Shown here one piece after another: positions 29,924 to 40,942 of a stretch of DNA of 64,000 nt. This DNA comes from Pseudaeromonas paramecii (GTDB taxonomy: Bacteria > Pseudomonadota > Gammaproteobacteria > Enterobacterales > Aeromonadaceae). How positions within the stretch are numbered: the stretch's first letter is position 1; each line of letters begins with the position of its first letter. A model generated the notes under the pieces. The model was not told where the DNA came from, ran no database searches, and worked only from the letters and a program-made list of their open reading frames with translations. Made by a program: the position numbers and the translations under genes. The stretch is taken from the NCBI RefSeq assembly GCF_039540575.1, contig NZ_BAABFC010000022.1:1-64000 (forward strand). The letters are read 5' to 3'.

Positions 29924-30633
29924 CTGAGATGGCCCTGAAGGTAGGGTTAACCCCGGAGCAAAAGTGCAGCTATCTAGCGGAACAACGGGAGCGCCTCATG
30001 GTGTTGCTGGATCCCAATCGCCTCTCTCCGACCAGCTATGAAGAACTGCTCAAGGCAGGATTCCGTCGCAGTGGCGATGATCTCTATCGCCCCCATTGCC
30101 AAGGATGTCAGGCTTGCTGTTCGTTACGCATTCCGGTGGATGAGTTTACCCCGGATCGCCGCCAACGCCGTATTCTGCGACGCAATCAGGATCTCTCCTT
30201 CACCCTGAGTCACCAGGATAAGCCCGAATATTATGACCTCTTTTGTCGCTACATCAGTCTGCGACACAAAGACGGCACCATGTATCCCCCCAGCCGCAAA
30301 CAGTACGACGGGTTTTTGCTGTGCAGCTGGATGCCCCCGCTGTTCATGGAATTTCACTCCGGCCACCGACTCATCGCCGTCGCCATCACGGACGCCATGC
30401 CTAACAGCCTCAGTGCCATGTACACCTTGTTTGAACCGGAAGAAGAGTCCCGTTCATTGGGCGCCTACGCCATTCTCAGCCAGATAGCCCTGGCGCGCCG
30501 CATGCGCAAACAGTGGCTCTATCTGGGTTACCAGATAGAGGCATGTCGCAAGATGAATTACAAAACCCAATACCTGCCCCATGAACAACTCATTGAGCAA
30601 GAGTGGAAAAAAACACCCTGTCCCGCTGAGTGA
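29920..30633 (+). CDS. bpt: Aspartate/glutamate leucyltransferase
   Basis: 237-residue Bpt/ATE-family transferase that adds Leu to N-terminal Asp or Glu, widening the bacterial N-degron pathway. The N-terminal cysteine cluster is CQGCQACCSLRIPV, and the GNAT-like transferase domain follows. The GTG at 29920 has an AGAGG site and overlaps the aat stop; an upstream in-frame extension would lie inside aat. E. coli lacks this gene, while Vibrio, Shewanella and Aeromonas keep it beside aat. Confidence 0.93.
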   Translation: MTEMALKVGLTPEQKCSYLAEQRERLMVLLDPNRLSPTSYEELLKAGFRRSGDDLYRPHCQGCQACCSLRIPVDEFTPDRRQRRILRRNQDLSFTLSHQDKPEYYDLFCRYISLRHKDGTMYPPSRKQYDGFLLCSWMPPLFMEFHSGHRLIAVAITDAMPNSLSAMYTLFEPEEESRSLGAYAILSQIALARRMRKQWLYLGYQIEACRKMNYKTQYLPHEQLIEQEWKKTPCPAE

Positions 30634-30635
30634 AC

Positions 30636-30664
30636 TTTACACTCACCACTAAATCCGGCATGAT
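30636..30664 (+). promoter_or_regulatory. Proposed infA promoter
   Basis: TTTACA, a 17-bp spacer, then CATGAT, about 37 bp before the infA ATG. The match is moderate; an additional TATAGA lies at about 30677. Confidence 0.4.
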
Positions 30665-30700
30665 CCGCACGTTTTTTATAGAGGCTATCTCGAGGATTAA

Positions 30701-30919
<219 letters not shown>

Positions 30920-30930
30920 TTCCGCCAAAT

Positions 30931-30958
30931 ACAAAGCCCGGCATCTGCCGGGCTTTGT
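30931..30958. terminator. Bidirectional terminator between infA and clpA
   Basis: Perfect 12-bp stem ACAAAGCCCGGC / GCCGGGCTTTGT with an ATCT loop, placed between two convergent genes. Confidence 0.8.
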
Positions 30959-30969
30959 CTATTTAGGCA

Positions 30970-33240
30970 TCAGTGGCAGACCGCGGCCTGATGGGGTGTG
31001 CACTCCAGGTGCAGTTCATCGCCCCGTAACTCCACCTTCACGGTACCACCAGAGACCAACTCACCAAACAGCAGCTCGTTGGCCAGGGGTTTCTTGAGCT
31101 TCTCTTGAATGACCCGGGCCATGGGCCGGGCGCCCATGCTGCGGTCGTAGCCCTTCTCCGCCAGCCAGACACGAGCACCTTCGGTGACCTCCAGTGACAC
31201 GCCCTTGGCATCCAGCTGAGCTTGCAGTTCGACGATGAACTTGTCCACCACCTGGTGAATGACCGGCATGTCCAGTTGGTTGAACCAGATGATCTGATCC
31301 AGCCGGTTCCGGAACTCAGGACTGAAGGTCCGGTTGATCACCGACATGGCATCAAAGCTGTGATCCTGCTGCTTGAAGCCAATGGACTGCCGCTGGGTTT
31401 CCGTCACACCGGCGTTGGTGGTCATCACCAAGATGACGTTGCGAAAATCGGCCTTGCGGCCATTGTTGTCCGTCAGGGTGCCATTATCCATCACCTGCAG
31501 CAGCAGGTTGAACACATCGGAGTGCGCCTTCTCGATCTCATCCAGCAGCACCACAGAGTGCGGATGCTTGAGCACCGCATCGGTGAGCAGTCCCCCCTGC
31601 TCGTAGCCCACATAACCAGGAGGCGCCCCGATCAAGCGAGAGACCGTATGGCGTTCCATGTACTCGGACATGTCAAAGCGCAGCAACTCGACCCCCAGCA
31701 GGCGAGCCAGCTGCTGGGTGACTTCCGTCTTGCCCACCCCGGTGGGGCCTGCAAACAGGAAGGAACCCACCGGCTTACGCTCATTGCCCAGGCCGGAACG
31801 GCTCAAGCGGATGGCATCGGTCAGCACGCCAATGGCCTTGTCCTGACCAAACACCACCATCTTGAGATTACGCTCCAGATTCTTGAGCACCTCTTTGTCG
31901 GAGGAAGAGACAGACTTCTCCGGGATGCGGGCAATCTTGGCGACGATCGCCTCTATCTCGCCGACATTGATGACCTTTTTGCGCTTGCTGACCGGCAACA
32001 TGCGCTGGCTGGCCCCCGCCTCGTCGATGACATCGATGGCCTTGTCCGGCAGATGGCGCTCGTTGATGTATTTGGCCGCCAGCTCAGCCGCAGCACGCAG
32101 TGCCTTGCTGGTGTAGCGTACGCTGTGATGCTCCTCGTAGCGGCTCTTCAGTCCCATCAGGATACGCGCCGTGTCATCCACCGAGGGCTCTGTGATGTCT
32201 ACCTTCTGGAAGCGCCGTGCCAAGGCATGGTCCTTCTCGAAGATCTGGGCGTACTCCTGATAGGTGGTGGAGCCGATGCAGCGCAGCTGACCGGACGACA
32301 GGATAGGCTTGATCAGGTTGGCGGCATCCAGTTGACCGCCTGAGGCGGCGCCGGCCCCTATGATGGTGTGGATCTCATCGATAAACAGCACGGCCCCGTC
32401 TTGCTTCTCCAGCTGCTTGAGCAGCACCTTGAAGCGTTTTTCAAAGTCACCGCGATACTTGGTGCCCGCCAGCAGGGCACCCATATCGAGGGAATAGATG
32501 ACATTGTTCATCATTACCTCGGGCACTTCCTGCCGCACGATGCGATAGGCCAAGCCTTCGGCGATGGCGGTCTTACCCACCCCGGCCTCGCCCACCAGCA
32601 GCGGATTGTTCTTGCGGCGGCGACACAAAATCTGAATGGTGCGGTTTAGCTCATCATCCCGGCCAATCAGGGGATCGATACGCCCCTCGATAACCTTCTG
32701 ATTCAGATTCACCACAAAATTCTCGATAGAGCCTGCCGCCTCATCCGGCATGCTCTCGGACTCACTGTTGTTGCTCATGCCTGCATGCCCCTCACCGCTA
32801 CCGGCATCCTTGCGGACACCGTGGGAGAGGTAATTGACCACATCCAGTCGGCTGATATCGGTTTTCTTCAGGAAGTAAACCGCCTGAGACTCCTGTTCAC
32901 CAAAGATGGCCACCAAGACGTTGGCGCCAGACACCTCCGCCTGCCCCGAAGACTGGACATGGAACACGGCACGCTGCAGGACCCGCTGGAAACCAAGGGT
33001 CGGCTGGGTCTCTCGCTCATGGTCATCATGGGGGATCAGCGGGGTTGTTTGATTGATGAAGCTGACGATCTCCTGACGCAGCTGCTCCACATCCGCGCCG
33101 CAGGCCAGCAAGGCCTCCTTGGCAGATTGATTGTCCAGCAAGGCCAGCAGCAGGTGCTCGACCGTCATGAACTCGTGGTGGGCATCACGCGCTTCTTTGA
33201 AGGCGTAGTTGAGGGTTTGTTCCAGTTCCTTGCTCAGCAT
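30970..33240 (-). CDS. clpA: ATP-dependent Clp protease ATP-binding subunit ClpA
   Basis: 756-residue Hsp100 unfoldase (E. coli: 758). It has the N-terminal double Clp repeat (about 1-140) that binds ClpS, AAA-1 with GEAGVGKTAIAEGLA and AAA-2 with GPTGVGKTEVTQQLA. The ClpP-docking IGF/L loop appears as IGFK (RQSIGFKQQD). The ATG at 33240 has a GGAGG site; a GTG two codons upstream would overlap it. It follows clpS by 39 bp on the same strand. Confidence 0.97.
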   Translation of the reverse strand: MLSKELEQTLNYAFKEARDAHHEFMTVEHLLLALLDNQSAKEALLACGADVEQLRQEIVSFINQTTPLIPHDDHERETQPTLGFQRVLQRAVFHVQSSGQAEVSGANVLVAIFGEQESQAVYFLKKTDISRLDVVNYLSHGVRKDAGSGEGHAGMSNNSESESMPDEAAGSIENFVVNLNQKVIEGRIDPLIGRDDELNRTIQILCRRRKNNPLLVGEAGVGKTAIAEGLAYRIVRQEVPEVMMNNVIYSLDMGALLAGTKYRGDFEKRFKVLLKQLEKQDGAVLFIDEIHTIIGAGAASGGQLDAANLIKPILSSGQLRCIGSTTYQEYAQIFEKDHALARRFQKVDITEPSVDDTARILMGLKSRYEEHHSVRYTSKALRAAAELAAKYINERHLPDKAIDVIDEAGASQRMLPVSKRKKVINVGEIEAIVAKIARIPEKSVSSSDKEVLKNLERNLKMVVFGQDKAIGVLTDAIRLSRSGLGNERKPVGSFLFAGPTGVGKTEVTQQLARLLGVELLRFDMSEYMERHTVSRLIGAPPGYVGYEQGGLLTDAVLKHPHSVVLLDEIEKAHSDVFNLLLQVMDNGTLTDNNGRKADFRNVILVMTTNAGVTETQRQSIGFKQQDHSFDAMSVINRTFSPEFRNRLDQIIWFNQLDMPVIHQVVDKFIVELQAQLDAKGVSLEVTEGARVWLAEKGYDRSMGARPMARVIQEKLKKPLANELLFGELVSGGTVKVELRGDELHLECTPHQAAVCH

Positions 33241-33279
33241 GGGCACCTCCCCAAAAACAGATATGGCTCTGACCGGGCA

Positions 33280-33597
33280 CTAGGCCTTTTCCATGGTACA
33301 GAGCAGTGGATGCTCATTATCTCGGGCGTACTGATTGACCTGCGCCACCTTGGTTTCCGCTATCTCGGCCGTATAGACCCCGCAAATCCCCTTACCATGA
33401 TAGTGAACCGACAACATGATCTGGGTTGCCTTGTCCAACTCCATTCGAAAAAACTTCTGCAACACCTCAATTACAAAATCCATGGGGGTGTAGTCATCAT
33501 TGTTGAGCACTACCTTGTACATGGGTGGCGGCTGCAACGCCAAATCAGTCTGCGCCTGGGCCGGCTGATAGGTCGATGACGCCTGCGTCTTGCTCAT
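33280..33597 (-). CDS. clpS: ClpS adaptor (N-degron recognin)
   Basis: 105-residue adaptor that binds N-terminal Leu, Phe, Tyr or Trp and delivers substrates to ClpAP. It has a flexible N-terminal extension (about 1-25) and the core [24 protein letters not shown] with the specificity pocket and metal/His residues ([13 protein letters not shown]). It is co-transcribed with clpA and divergent from cspD, as in E. coli. Confidence 0.97.
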   Translation of the reverse strand: MSKTQASSTYQPAQAQTDLALQPPPMYKVVLNNDDYTPMDFVIEVLQKFFRMELDKATQIMLSVHYHGKGICGVYTAEIAETKVAQVNQYARDNEHPLLCTMEKA

Positions 33598-33688
33598 GGC
33601 TCCCTACCCCTTGTCTTTAATTACTACCTGCATGGTTTAACTTGTCAACATCACTGAGAGCTGGCTCCACAAGGCGGAGATCAACCCC

Positions 33689-33716
33689 TTGACTCGGTGA
33701 TTATTTATACTAGATT
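33689..33716 (+). promoter_or_regulatory. Proposed cspD promoter
   Basis: TTGACT, a 16-bp spacer, then TAGATT, giving a leader of about 105 nt. A GGTTA-N5-TAACC dyad follows directly (33717-33731). A long leader is usual for cold-shock-family mRNAs. Confidence 0.45.
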
Positions 33717-33827
33717 GGTTAACTGGTAACCATTGGCACCCTCTGTCTAACCCATTGAGACAGTTATAAATGGCAATGGATACCGACTCAACGGCTTTAA
33801 GTGGAATTTGACTAAGGACGTAGAAGT

Positions 33828-34046
33828 ATGGCTACCGGAACGGTGAAGTGGTTCAACAACGCAAAGGGATTTGGGTTTATCTGTCCGGACGGAGGGGGGG
33901 ATGACATCTTCGCTCACTACTCCACCATCGACATGCAGGGTTACAAGACCCTTAAAGCAGGTCAGCCCGTCATGTTTGAAATGCAGTCTGGTCCCAAGGG
34001 CAACCATGCGGTAAGCATAGTGCCTACGGGTGCGCAGGAGTCTTAG
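33828..34046 (+). CDS. cspD: Cold-shock-like protein CspD
   Basis: 72-residue single cold-shock domain with RNP1 (KGFGFI) and RNP2 (DIFAHY), closest to CspD. In E. coli CspD is induced in stationary phase rather than by cold and inhibits replication by binding single-stranded DNA. AAGGA precedes the ATG. Its position divergent from clpS is the E. coli arrangement, and E. coli CspD is a Lon substrate linked to persistence. Confidence 0.93.
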   Translation: MATGTVKWFNNAKGFGFICPDGGGDDIFAHYSTIDMQGYKTLKAGQPVMFEMQSGPKGNHAVSIVPTGAQES

Positions 34047-34086
34047 CCACCACTAAGAGAGCGCACGGGATAATAAGACAGCATGA

Positions 34087-34114
34087 AGAAAAGCGGGCCT
34101 TGGCCCGCTTTTCT
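34087..34114. terminator. Terminator after cspD
   Basis: AGAAAAGCGGGCC / GGCCCGCTTTTCT, a 13-bp near-continuous stem with T-rich flanks on both strands. Confidence 0.85.
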
Positions 34115-34120
34115 CATATC

Positions 34121-34144
34121 AAGAAGCCGGAAAACCGGCTTCTT
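34121..34144 (-). terminator. Hairpin immediately after icd
   Basis: Perfect 10-bp stem AAGAAGCCGG / CCGGCTTCTT with an AAAA (minus: TTTT) loop, one base beyond the icd stop. It forms a double-hairpin end together with the cspD terminator. Confidence 0.65.
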
Positions 34145-34145
34145 C

Positions 34146-35399
34146 TTACATGTTGGCGATCATGTCGTCAGCAAATTCTGAGCACTTGCGCAGGGTGGCA
34201 CCGTCCATCAGACGCTCGAAGTCATAGGTCACCGTCTTGTTGCGGATGGCCGCTTCCATGCCCTTGACGATAAGGTCTGCCGCTTCCACCCAGCCCAGGT
34301 GGCGCAGCATCATCTCGGCAGAGAGGATGAGCGAGCCGGGGTTGACCTTATCCTGGCCGGCGTACTTGGGTGCGGTGCCGTGAGTCGCCTCGAACAACGC
34401 CACGCCATCGCCGATGTTGGCGCCGGGCGCGATGCCGATACCGCCTACCTGAGCGGCCAGGGCATCGGAGATGTAATCGCCGTTGAGGTTCATACAGGCG
34501 ATCACGTCATACTCGGCCGGACGCAGCAGGATCTGTTGCAAGAAGGCATCGGCAATCACGTCCTTGACGATGATCTGCTTGCCGGTCTTGGGGTTCTTGA
34601 ATTGGCACCAGGGACCACCGTCGATCAGTTCGGCACCGAACTCCTCGCGGGCCAGCTCATAGCCCCAATCCTTGAAGGCGCCTTCGGTGAACTTCATGAT
34701 GTTGCCCTTGTGTACCAGGGTCACGGAGTCACGGTCGTTGTCGATGGCGTATTCCATGGCCGCACGCACCAACCGCTTGGTACCGGCCTGGGACATGGGC
34801 TTGATGCCGATGCCGCAATGGTCGGGGAAGCGGATCTTCTTCACCCCCATCTCGTTTTGCAGGAAATCGATGACCTTCTTGGCTTCGGCCGAATCGGCCT
34901 TCCACTCGATGCCGGCATAGATGTCTTCGGCGTTTTCACGGAAGATCACCATATCGGTCAGTTCAGGACGCTTCACCGGGCTGGGGGTGCCCTCGTAATA
35001 GCGCACAGGGCGCAGGCACACATACAGATCCAGCTCCTGCCGCAGTGCCACGTTCAGTGAGCGGATGCCGCCCCCTACCGGCGTGGTCAAGGGGCCCTTG
35101 ATGGCCACATGGTATTCGCGGATGAAGTCCAGGGTTTCGGCAGGCAGCCAGACGTCGTCACCATAGACCTTGGTGGATTTTTCACCCGTGTAGATTTCCA
35201 TCCAGGCGATCTGACGCTTGCCGGCATAGGCCTTGGCCACGGCGGCATCCACCACCTTGAGCATGGCGGGGGTCACATCCACACCGATGCCATCCCCTTC
35301 GATAAAGGGAATGATGGGATGATCGGGTACGGCCAACTTGCCGTTAGCATCGAGCGTAATCTTTTCGCCGGTGGCGGGCACGACTACTTTAGTTTCCAT
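34146..35399 (-). CDS. icd: Isocitrate dehydrogenase (NADP+)
   Basis: 417-residue TCA-cycle enzyme, strongly conserved with E. coli Icd (416). It keeps the substrate loop [13 protein letters not shown], whose serine is the AceK phosphorylation site that diverts carbon to the glyoxylate shunt, the metal ligands in [14 protein letters not shown] and the NADP segment [10 protein letters not shown]. The ATG has an AGGAG site. It is divergent from nudJ across 451 bp. Confidence 0.98.
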   Translation of the reverse strand: METKVVVPATGEKITLDANGKLAVPDHPIIPFIEGDGIGVDVTPAMLKVVDAAVAKAYAGKRQIAWMEIYTGEKSTKVYGDDVWLPAETLDFIREYHVAIKGPLTTPVGGGIRSLNVALRQELDLYVCLRPVRYYEGTPSPVKRPELTDMVIFRENAEDIYAGIEWKADSAEAKKVIDFLQNEMGVKKIRFPDHCGIGIKPMSQAGTKRLVRAAMEYAIDNDRDSVTLVHKGNIMKFTEGAFKDWGYELAREEFGAELIDGGPWCQFKNPKTGKQIIVKDVIADAFLQQILLRPAEYDVIACMNLNGDYISDALAAQVGGIGIAPGANIGDGVALFEATHGTAPKYAGQDKVNPGSLILSAEMMLRHLGWVEAADLIVKGMEAAIRNKTVTYDFERLMDGATLRKCSEFADDMIANM

Positions 35400-35850
35400 C
35401 GGTGTCTCCTAACTTCCGGTTGTTATCAGAGTGTCACCAGGCCGTCGATTGGGCATCTAGCCAGAGCGGATCGGCCTGATTGCAGACGTGAGGCGGGCAA
35501 GCCCTTAAAAACGCGGGCCATCTTAGCCCATTGGCAGACGGATGCAAAATCACAAACCCGAGGCCGTGCTTCACCATATCTCAGTTGGCGACAGTTTGTT
35601 AACATCGCCCCCAAGATATGGGTCTTTTTTTGCTCCAACCCCCTTGCTCCCCTTCGGCAGCAGCCTCGCCCTGGATGGCAAGCCTATCTGCGCCGCCAGA
35701 TAGCAAGATCGTGACCAGAATGGGCTGTGATGACTTGACTGGAGTGATAAGCTCCGCGCCTGGCTCGGATTTTCAAGCTAAGAACCCTATTTTGCAGCTT
35801 TGCATCGGCCCTTATTGCCTGGACACTTTGGCACCAGGCCACTGGACACC
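35400..35850. other. 451-bp spacer between icd and nudJ
   Basis: No convincing gene: short frames on both strands lack ribosome binding sites and family character. In E. coli the pseudouridine synthase gene rluE sits here; no RluE-like motif (such as GRLDxxTxG) is visible in any frame. It must contain the icd promoter and probably the nudJ promoter, but I cannot place them firmly. Confidence 0.5.
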
Positions 35851-36324
35851 ATGAACATGAGATTTAGGCCCAACGTCACCGTCGCCGCCATCATCCGCTG
35901 GCAAGACCGCTATCTGCTGGTGGAGGAGCAGGAGCGCAATGGACGTCATGTGTTCAATCAACCGGCCGGCCATCTGGAGCATGGTGAAAACCTGATAGAA
36001 GCGGTGATGCGCGAGGTGCAAGAAGAAACCGGCCTGACCCTGACCCCGGATGGCTGGGTGGGCACCTACCTGTTCTCCACCCCCTACCGCAAGCTCACCT
36101 ACCTGCGCTTTTGCTTCTATTGCGAGCTGACCCAGGCGCCGGGTGACCATGCGCCCCAGGATCCTGACAACGACATCCTCGCCTGCCACTGGCTGACCAT
36201 GCCCGAGATCCGCAAGCTGGGTCGCCGGCTGCGCAGTCCCCTGGTCATGGAGTGTTTCGAAGATTACTTAAGCGGTGTGCGCCTGCCACTGGCCAGCCTG
36301 AAGGATCGCCGTTTTTGCGTCTGA
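35851..36324 (+). CDS. nudJ: Nudix phosphatase NudJ
   Basis: 157-residue Nudix hydrolase with a complete Nudix box (GHLEHGENLIEAVMREVQEETGL). NudJ hydrolyses nucleoside di- and triphosphates and hydroxymethylpyrimidine pyrophosphate of thiamin synthesis. ATGs at 35851 and 35857 are both possible; the ribosome binding site is weak, and the longer track frame is excluded because its extra residues do not fit the fold. It precedes mnmA as in E. coli. Confidence 0.9.
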   Translation: MNMRFRPNVTVAAIIRWQDRYLLVEEQERNGRHVFNQPAGHLEHGENLIEAVMREVQEETGLTLTPDGWVGTYLFSTPYRKLTYLRFCFYCELTQAPGDHAPQDPDNDILACHWLTMPEIRKLGRRLRSPLVMECFEDYLSGVRLPLASLKDRRFCV

Positions 36325-36352
36325 GGGGGTTCTGGGTCTTGCCGTCAATTTC

Positions 36353-36361
36353 TGCTAGAAT
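36353..36361 (+). promoter_or_regulatory. Extended -10 promoter of mnmA
   Basis: TGCTAGAAT, an extended -10 (TGn plus TAGAAT), 30 bp before the mnmA ATG. No good -35 is visible, as is usual for extended -10 promoters. Confidence 0.45.
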
Positions 36362-36391
36362 GCGCACAGTTTTTTTCACAACACGCTTCCT

Positions 36392-37504
36392 ATGACAGAC
36401 AACAGCCACATCAAGGTCATCGTCGGCATGTCCGGCGGGGTTGATTCCTCCGTTTCCGCCTATCTGCTGCAACAGCAGGGCTATCAGGTCGAAGGCCTGT
36501 TCATGAAAAACTGGGAAGAGGATGACGGCGAGGATTACTGCACGGCGGCCGCCGATCTGGCCGATGCCCAGGCGGTCTGTGACAAGCTGGGCATCCCCCT
36601 GCACACCATCAATTTTGCGGCTGAATACTGGGATCAGGTGTTCGAGCACTTTCTGGCCGAGTATCAGGCCGGTCGGACCCCGAACCCGGATATCCTGTGC
36701 AACAAGGAGATCAAGTTCAAAGCCTTCCTGGAATTTGCCGCCGAAGAGCTGGGTGCCCACTACATCGCCACCGGGCATTATGTAAGACGGGACGACAGCA
36801 CCGGCACGCCGCGCCTGCTGCGTGGCCTCGATGGCAACAAGGATCAGAGCTACTTCCTCTATACCCTCAGCCATCAGCAGGTGGGGCAGAGCCTGTTTCC
36901 GGTGGGTGAGCTGGAAAAGCCCGCCGTGCGCCAGATTGCCGAGCAGCTGGACTTAGTGACCGCCAAGAAGAAGGACAGCACGGGCATCTGCTTCATCGGT
37001 GAGCGCAAGTTCCGCGAATTCCTCGCCCGCTACCTGCCGGCACAACCCGGCCCCATCGAGACAGTGGACGGCCAGATCATCGGCGAACATCAGGGACTCA
37101 TGTACCATACCCTGGGGCAGCGCAAGGGGCTGGGGATCGGCGGTCGAAAAGACTCTGATGACAATCCCTGGTACGTGGTGGACAAGGACATGGCGCGCAA
37201 CACCCTGATCGTCGCCCAGGGCCATGATCACCCGCGGCTGTACTCCGATGGCCTGGTGGCCAGCCAGCTGCACTGGGTCGACCGCCAGCCCATCACGGCC
37301 CCCTTCGAGTGCACAGTGAAGACCCGCTACCGCCAGCAGGACATCCCCTGCCGGGTGGAGCCCCTGGATGAGGATCGCATCCGCGTCACCTTTGCCACCC
37401 CGCAGGCCTCCGTCACCCCTGGCCAGTCTGCCGTCTTCTACCTGGGCGAGGTTTGCCTGGGTGGTGGTGTTATCGAGCACAGATTCAAGTTGCAGGAGTC
37501 ATGA
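36392..37504 (+). CDS. mnmA: tRNA-specific 2-thiouridylase MnmA
   Basis: 370-residue enzyme that thiolates U34 of tRNA-Lys, tRNA-Glu and tRNA-Gln using sulfur from the Tus relay (tusE is also in this window). It has the PP-loop [10 protein letters not shown] at the N-terminus and catalytic cysteines in [12 protein letters not shown] and [13 protein letters not shown], then a C-terminal beta-barrel. The stop overlaps the hflD start (ATGA), indicating coupled translation. Confidence 0.97.
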   Translation: MTDNSHIKVIVGMSGGVDSSVSAYLLQQQGYQVEGLFMKNWEEDDGEDYCTAAADLADAQAVCDKLGIPLHTINFAAEYWDQVFEHFLAEYQAGRTPNPDILCNKEIKFKAFLEFAAEELGAHYIATGHYVRRDDSTGTPRLLRGLDGNKDQSYFLYTLSHQQVGQSLFPVGELEKPAVRQIAEQLDLVTAKKKDSTGICFIGERKFREFLARYLPAQPGPIETVDGQIIGEHQGLMYHTLGQRKGLGIGGRKDSDDNPWYVVDKDMARNTLIVAQGHDHPRLYSDGLVASQLHWVDRQPITAPFECTVKTRYRQQDIPCRVEPLDEDRIRVTFATPQASVTPGQSAVFYLGEVCLGGGVIEHRFKLQES

Positions 37505-38124
37505 TGAGCAACGCCCAAACCCAACGCACCATGGCCTTCGCCGGCATCTGCCAGGCGGCCTTTCTCGTTCAGCAGGTGGCCCGCCAAGGCCAGTGTGACG
37601 ATGCAGCCCTGCGTCAAGCCTTGTCCAGCATACTGGTGACCGATCCGAAACACCCCGAGGAGGTCTTTGGCGACCACCCGGATCTGCGGGATGGCTATCA
37701 GGCCCTCATTACCCAGCTGGGCAATGGCGAGCGCAAGGATCCCGAGCTGACCCGCTACGTGGTGAGCCTGGTGGCCCTTGAGCGCAAGCTGGCCGCCCGC
37801 AAGGAGATGCTCTCCATGCTGGGAGAGCGGATCACCCAGGTCAAACGCCAGTGCCATCACTTTGACCTGCTGGACGAGCCGGTGCTGGCCAACCTGGCCA
37901 GCATCTACAGCGAAATCATCAGCCCCCTGGGACCGCGGATCCAGGTGGCCGGTACCCCGATGTTCCTGCAACAGCCGGCGGTACAACACAAGGTCCGCGC
38001 CCTGCTGCTGGCCGGCATCCGTGCCTGCGTGCTGTGGCGCCAACTGGGCGGCCGTCGTCGCCATATCCTCTTTGCCCGTCGTGGTCTGGTGGAAACCGCC
38101 CGCAACGCGCTCAATCGACACTAA
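37501..38124 (+). CDS. hflD: High frequency lysogenization protein HflD
   Basis: 207-residue mainly helical, membrane-associated protein. In E. coli HflD binds phage lambda CII and lowers lysogeny; its housekeeping role is unclear. The ATG at 37501 overlaps the mnmA stop and has an AGGAG site; an ATG at 37504 is equally possible. Its place between mnmA and purB is conserved. Confidence 0.93.
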   Translation: MMSNAQTQRTMAFAGICQAAFLVQQVARQGQCDDAALRQALSSILVTDPKHPEEVFGDHPDLRDGYQALITQLGNGERKDPELTRYVVSLVALERKLAARKEMLSMLGERITQVKRQCHHFDLLDEPVLANLASIYSEIISPLGPRIQVAGTPMFLQQPAVQHKVRALLLAGIRACVLWRQLGGRRRHILFARRGLVETARNALNRH

Positions 38125-39519
<1,395 letters not shown>

Positions 39520-39541
39520 GGTCACCCAGTCAACAAGATGC

Positions 39542-39572
39542 AAAAAGCGAGGCCCAAGGGCCTCGCTTTTTT
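39542..39572. terminator. Terminator after purB
   Basis: AAAAGCGAGGCCC-AA-GGGCCTCGCTTTTTT: a strong stem with T-runs on both strands, shared with the converging acetyltransferase gene. Confidence 0.92.
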
Positions 39573-39591
39573 ATGCCACCAGCGGCGCGCG

Positions 39592-40044
39592 TCAATGCAG
39601 GATATGGGGGGCCTCCCGGCACAACTCGGGATTGAAGATCTCCAGCCAATGCTCAGGGTGCGCCGGGGCATTGAAGCCATGGCGCCGGTACAGCTCATTG
39701 ACCTGGGGATCGGAGAGCAGCACCCGCTGCAGCCCCTGCAAATCCGGGTGAGAGAGCACGGTGGCGATGAGCCACTCCCCTAAGGCCGGCTCATCGAGCG
39801 CCGGATCCAGCCACACCTCCGCGACATAGGCAAAGGTTGCCTTATCCGTCACCACCCGGGCAAAGCCCAACTGGGCGTCGTCCCGATACAGACCGAAGCA
39901 CAGACTGCCGGCGATGGCCTTTTCCACCAGGGCCTCCGACACATCCTTGCTCCAATAGTGCTGCCTCAGCAGCTCATGGATCAGCCCCCGCTGCAGGCGG
40001 GCCGGCTCCGTGCTGATCCGATAGTCATAGCGTTGCCATTCCAT
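39592..40044 (-). CDS. GNAT family N-acetyltransferase
   Basis: 150-residue GNAT protein: N-terminal strand pair (WQRYDYRISTEPARLQ), GFARVVTDKATFAYVAEVWLDP core strands, and a C-terminal motif (LYRRHGFNAP) typical of the family. The acetyl-CoA motif (usually Q/RxxGxG/A) is replaced by DEPALGEWLIATVLS, as in a subfamily annotated simply as acetyltransferase. Substrate unknown. It lies on the minus strand downstream of pdxH and converges on purB. Confidence 0.82.
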   Translation of the reverse strand: MEWQRYDYRISTEPARLQRGLIHELLRQHYWSKDVSEALVEKAIAGSLCFGLYRDDAQLGFARVVTDKATFAYVAEVWLDPALDEPALGEWLIATVLSHPDLQGLQRVLLSDPQVNELYRRHGFNAPAHPEHWLEIFNPELCREAPHILH

Positions 40045-40088
40045 CTTGCTGCCTCCACCCAGGGTATCGCCCCCTGAGTGTAGAGCCT

Positions 40089-40104
40089 GGCGCGCCGGCG
40101 CGCC
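40089..40104. repeat. 16-bp perfect GC palindrome
   Basis: GGCGCGCCGGCGCGCC: two abutting GGCGCGCC palindromes that are also self-complementary as a whole. It sits in the 101-bp spacer between pdxH and the acetyltransferase gene. It could form a tight hairpin at the end of the pdxH message, though no T-run follows. Confidence 0.4.
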
Positions 40105-40145
40105 TGCCTTGCGGCGACTTGTCCGGGCTGCCGGCTCTCGGGCAA

Positions 40146-40793
40146 CTAGGGCGCCAAGCGATCGATATGCCAGGCGTCTTTGCCTTCCCCCAGCCGGGTA
40201 TAGAGGAAACGGTCGTGCAGACGGTGTGCGCCGCCCTGCCAGAACTCCACCGAATCGAAACGTACCCGGTAGCCGCCCCAGAAGCTGGGCAGCGGCACCT
40301 CGCCGTTGGCGAACTTCTGCTTCATCTCCATGAACTTGGCTTCCAGCAGGCCTCGGGCCGAGATCCGACTGGACTGGCGACTGACCCAGGCGGCGATCTG
40401 GCTATCCTTGGGGCGCGAGTGGAAGTACTTGACCACCTCCAGGGTGGAAAGCGGTTCGGCGACCCCGGTGACATGCACCTGCCGCTCCAGGGTATGCCAG
40501 GGGAACAGCAGACTGACCTTGGCGTTGCCGGCGATCTGCTGGGCCTTGCGGCTACCCAGGTTGGTGTAAAACACGAAGCCTTGCTGGTCGAAGTGCTTGA
40601 GCAGCACCAGACGCTGGAAGGGTTGGCCGCTGGCATCCACGGTGGCCACGCTCATGGCGGTGGGATCGGAGAGCTGCGCCTCGCAGGCCTGCTTGAGCCA
40701 GCGCTCAAACAGGGCGATGGGCTCCACCGGCAACTCCTCCCGGTGCAAACCGCCCTTGATATATTCACGGCGCAAGTCGGCAATATCCAACAT
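40146..40793 (-). CDS. pdxH: Pyridoxamine/pyridoxine 5'-phosphate oxidase
   Basis: 215-residue FMN enzyme that makes pyridoxal 5'-phosphate in both de novo and salvage routes. It has the N-terminal LRREY motif, the FMN-binding core ([15 protein letters not shown]) and the C-terminal PROSITE-type segment ([17 protein letters not shown]...WHIDRLAP). The ATG at 40793 has a GGAGGA site; the longer frame to 40916 is not supported. It provides cofactor for PLP enzymes such as the MalY-like lyase in this window. Confidence 0.96.
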   Translation of the reverse strand: MLDIADLRREYIKGGLHREELPVEPIALFERWLKQACEAQLSDPTAMSVATVDASGQPFQRLVLLKHFDQQGFVFYTNLGSRKAQQIAGNAKVSLLFPWHTLERQVHVTGVAEPLSTLEVVKYFHSRPKDSQIAAWVSRQSSRISARGLLEAKFMEMKQKFANGEVPLPSFWGGYRVRFDSVEFWQGGAHRLHDRFLYTRLGEGKDAWHIDRLAP

Positions 40794-40942
40794 CTTTTCG
40801 TCCTCCCTAGCCAATTTCAGCTGGGCAGTGTGCGCCAAGGCCGCGCCCCTGACAAGGTCATGGGCAAGAAAGCCGGCGACATGGTTGCCAGTGCCCTTGC
40901 CAGCGCCTATCATCACGCGGTTTTTCTGACCGGGTAACCAGC

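Noticed and set aside
35426..35854. Short frames in the icd-nudJ spacer
   Set aside because: No ribosome binding sites, no recognisable motif, and no trace of RluE signature sequence.
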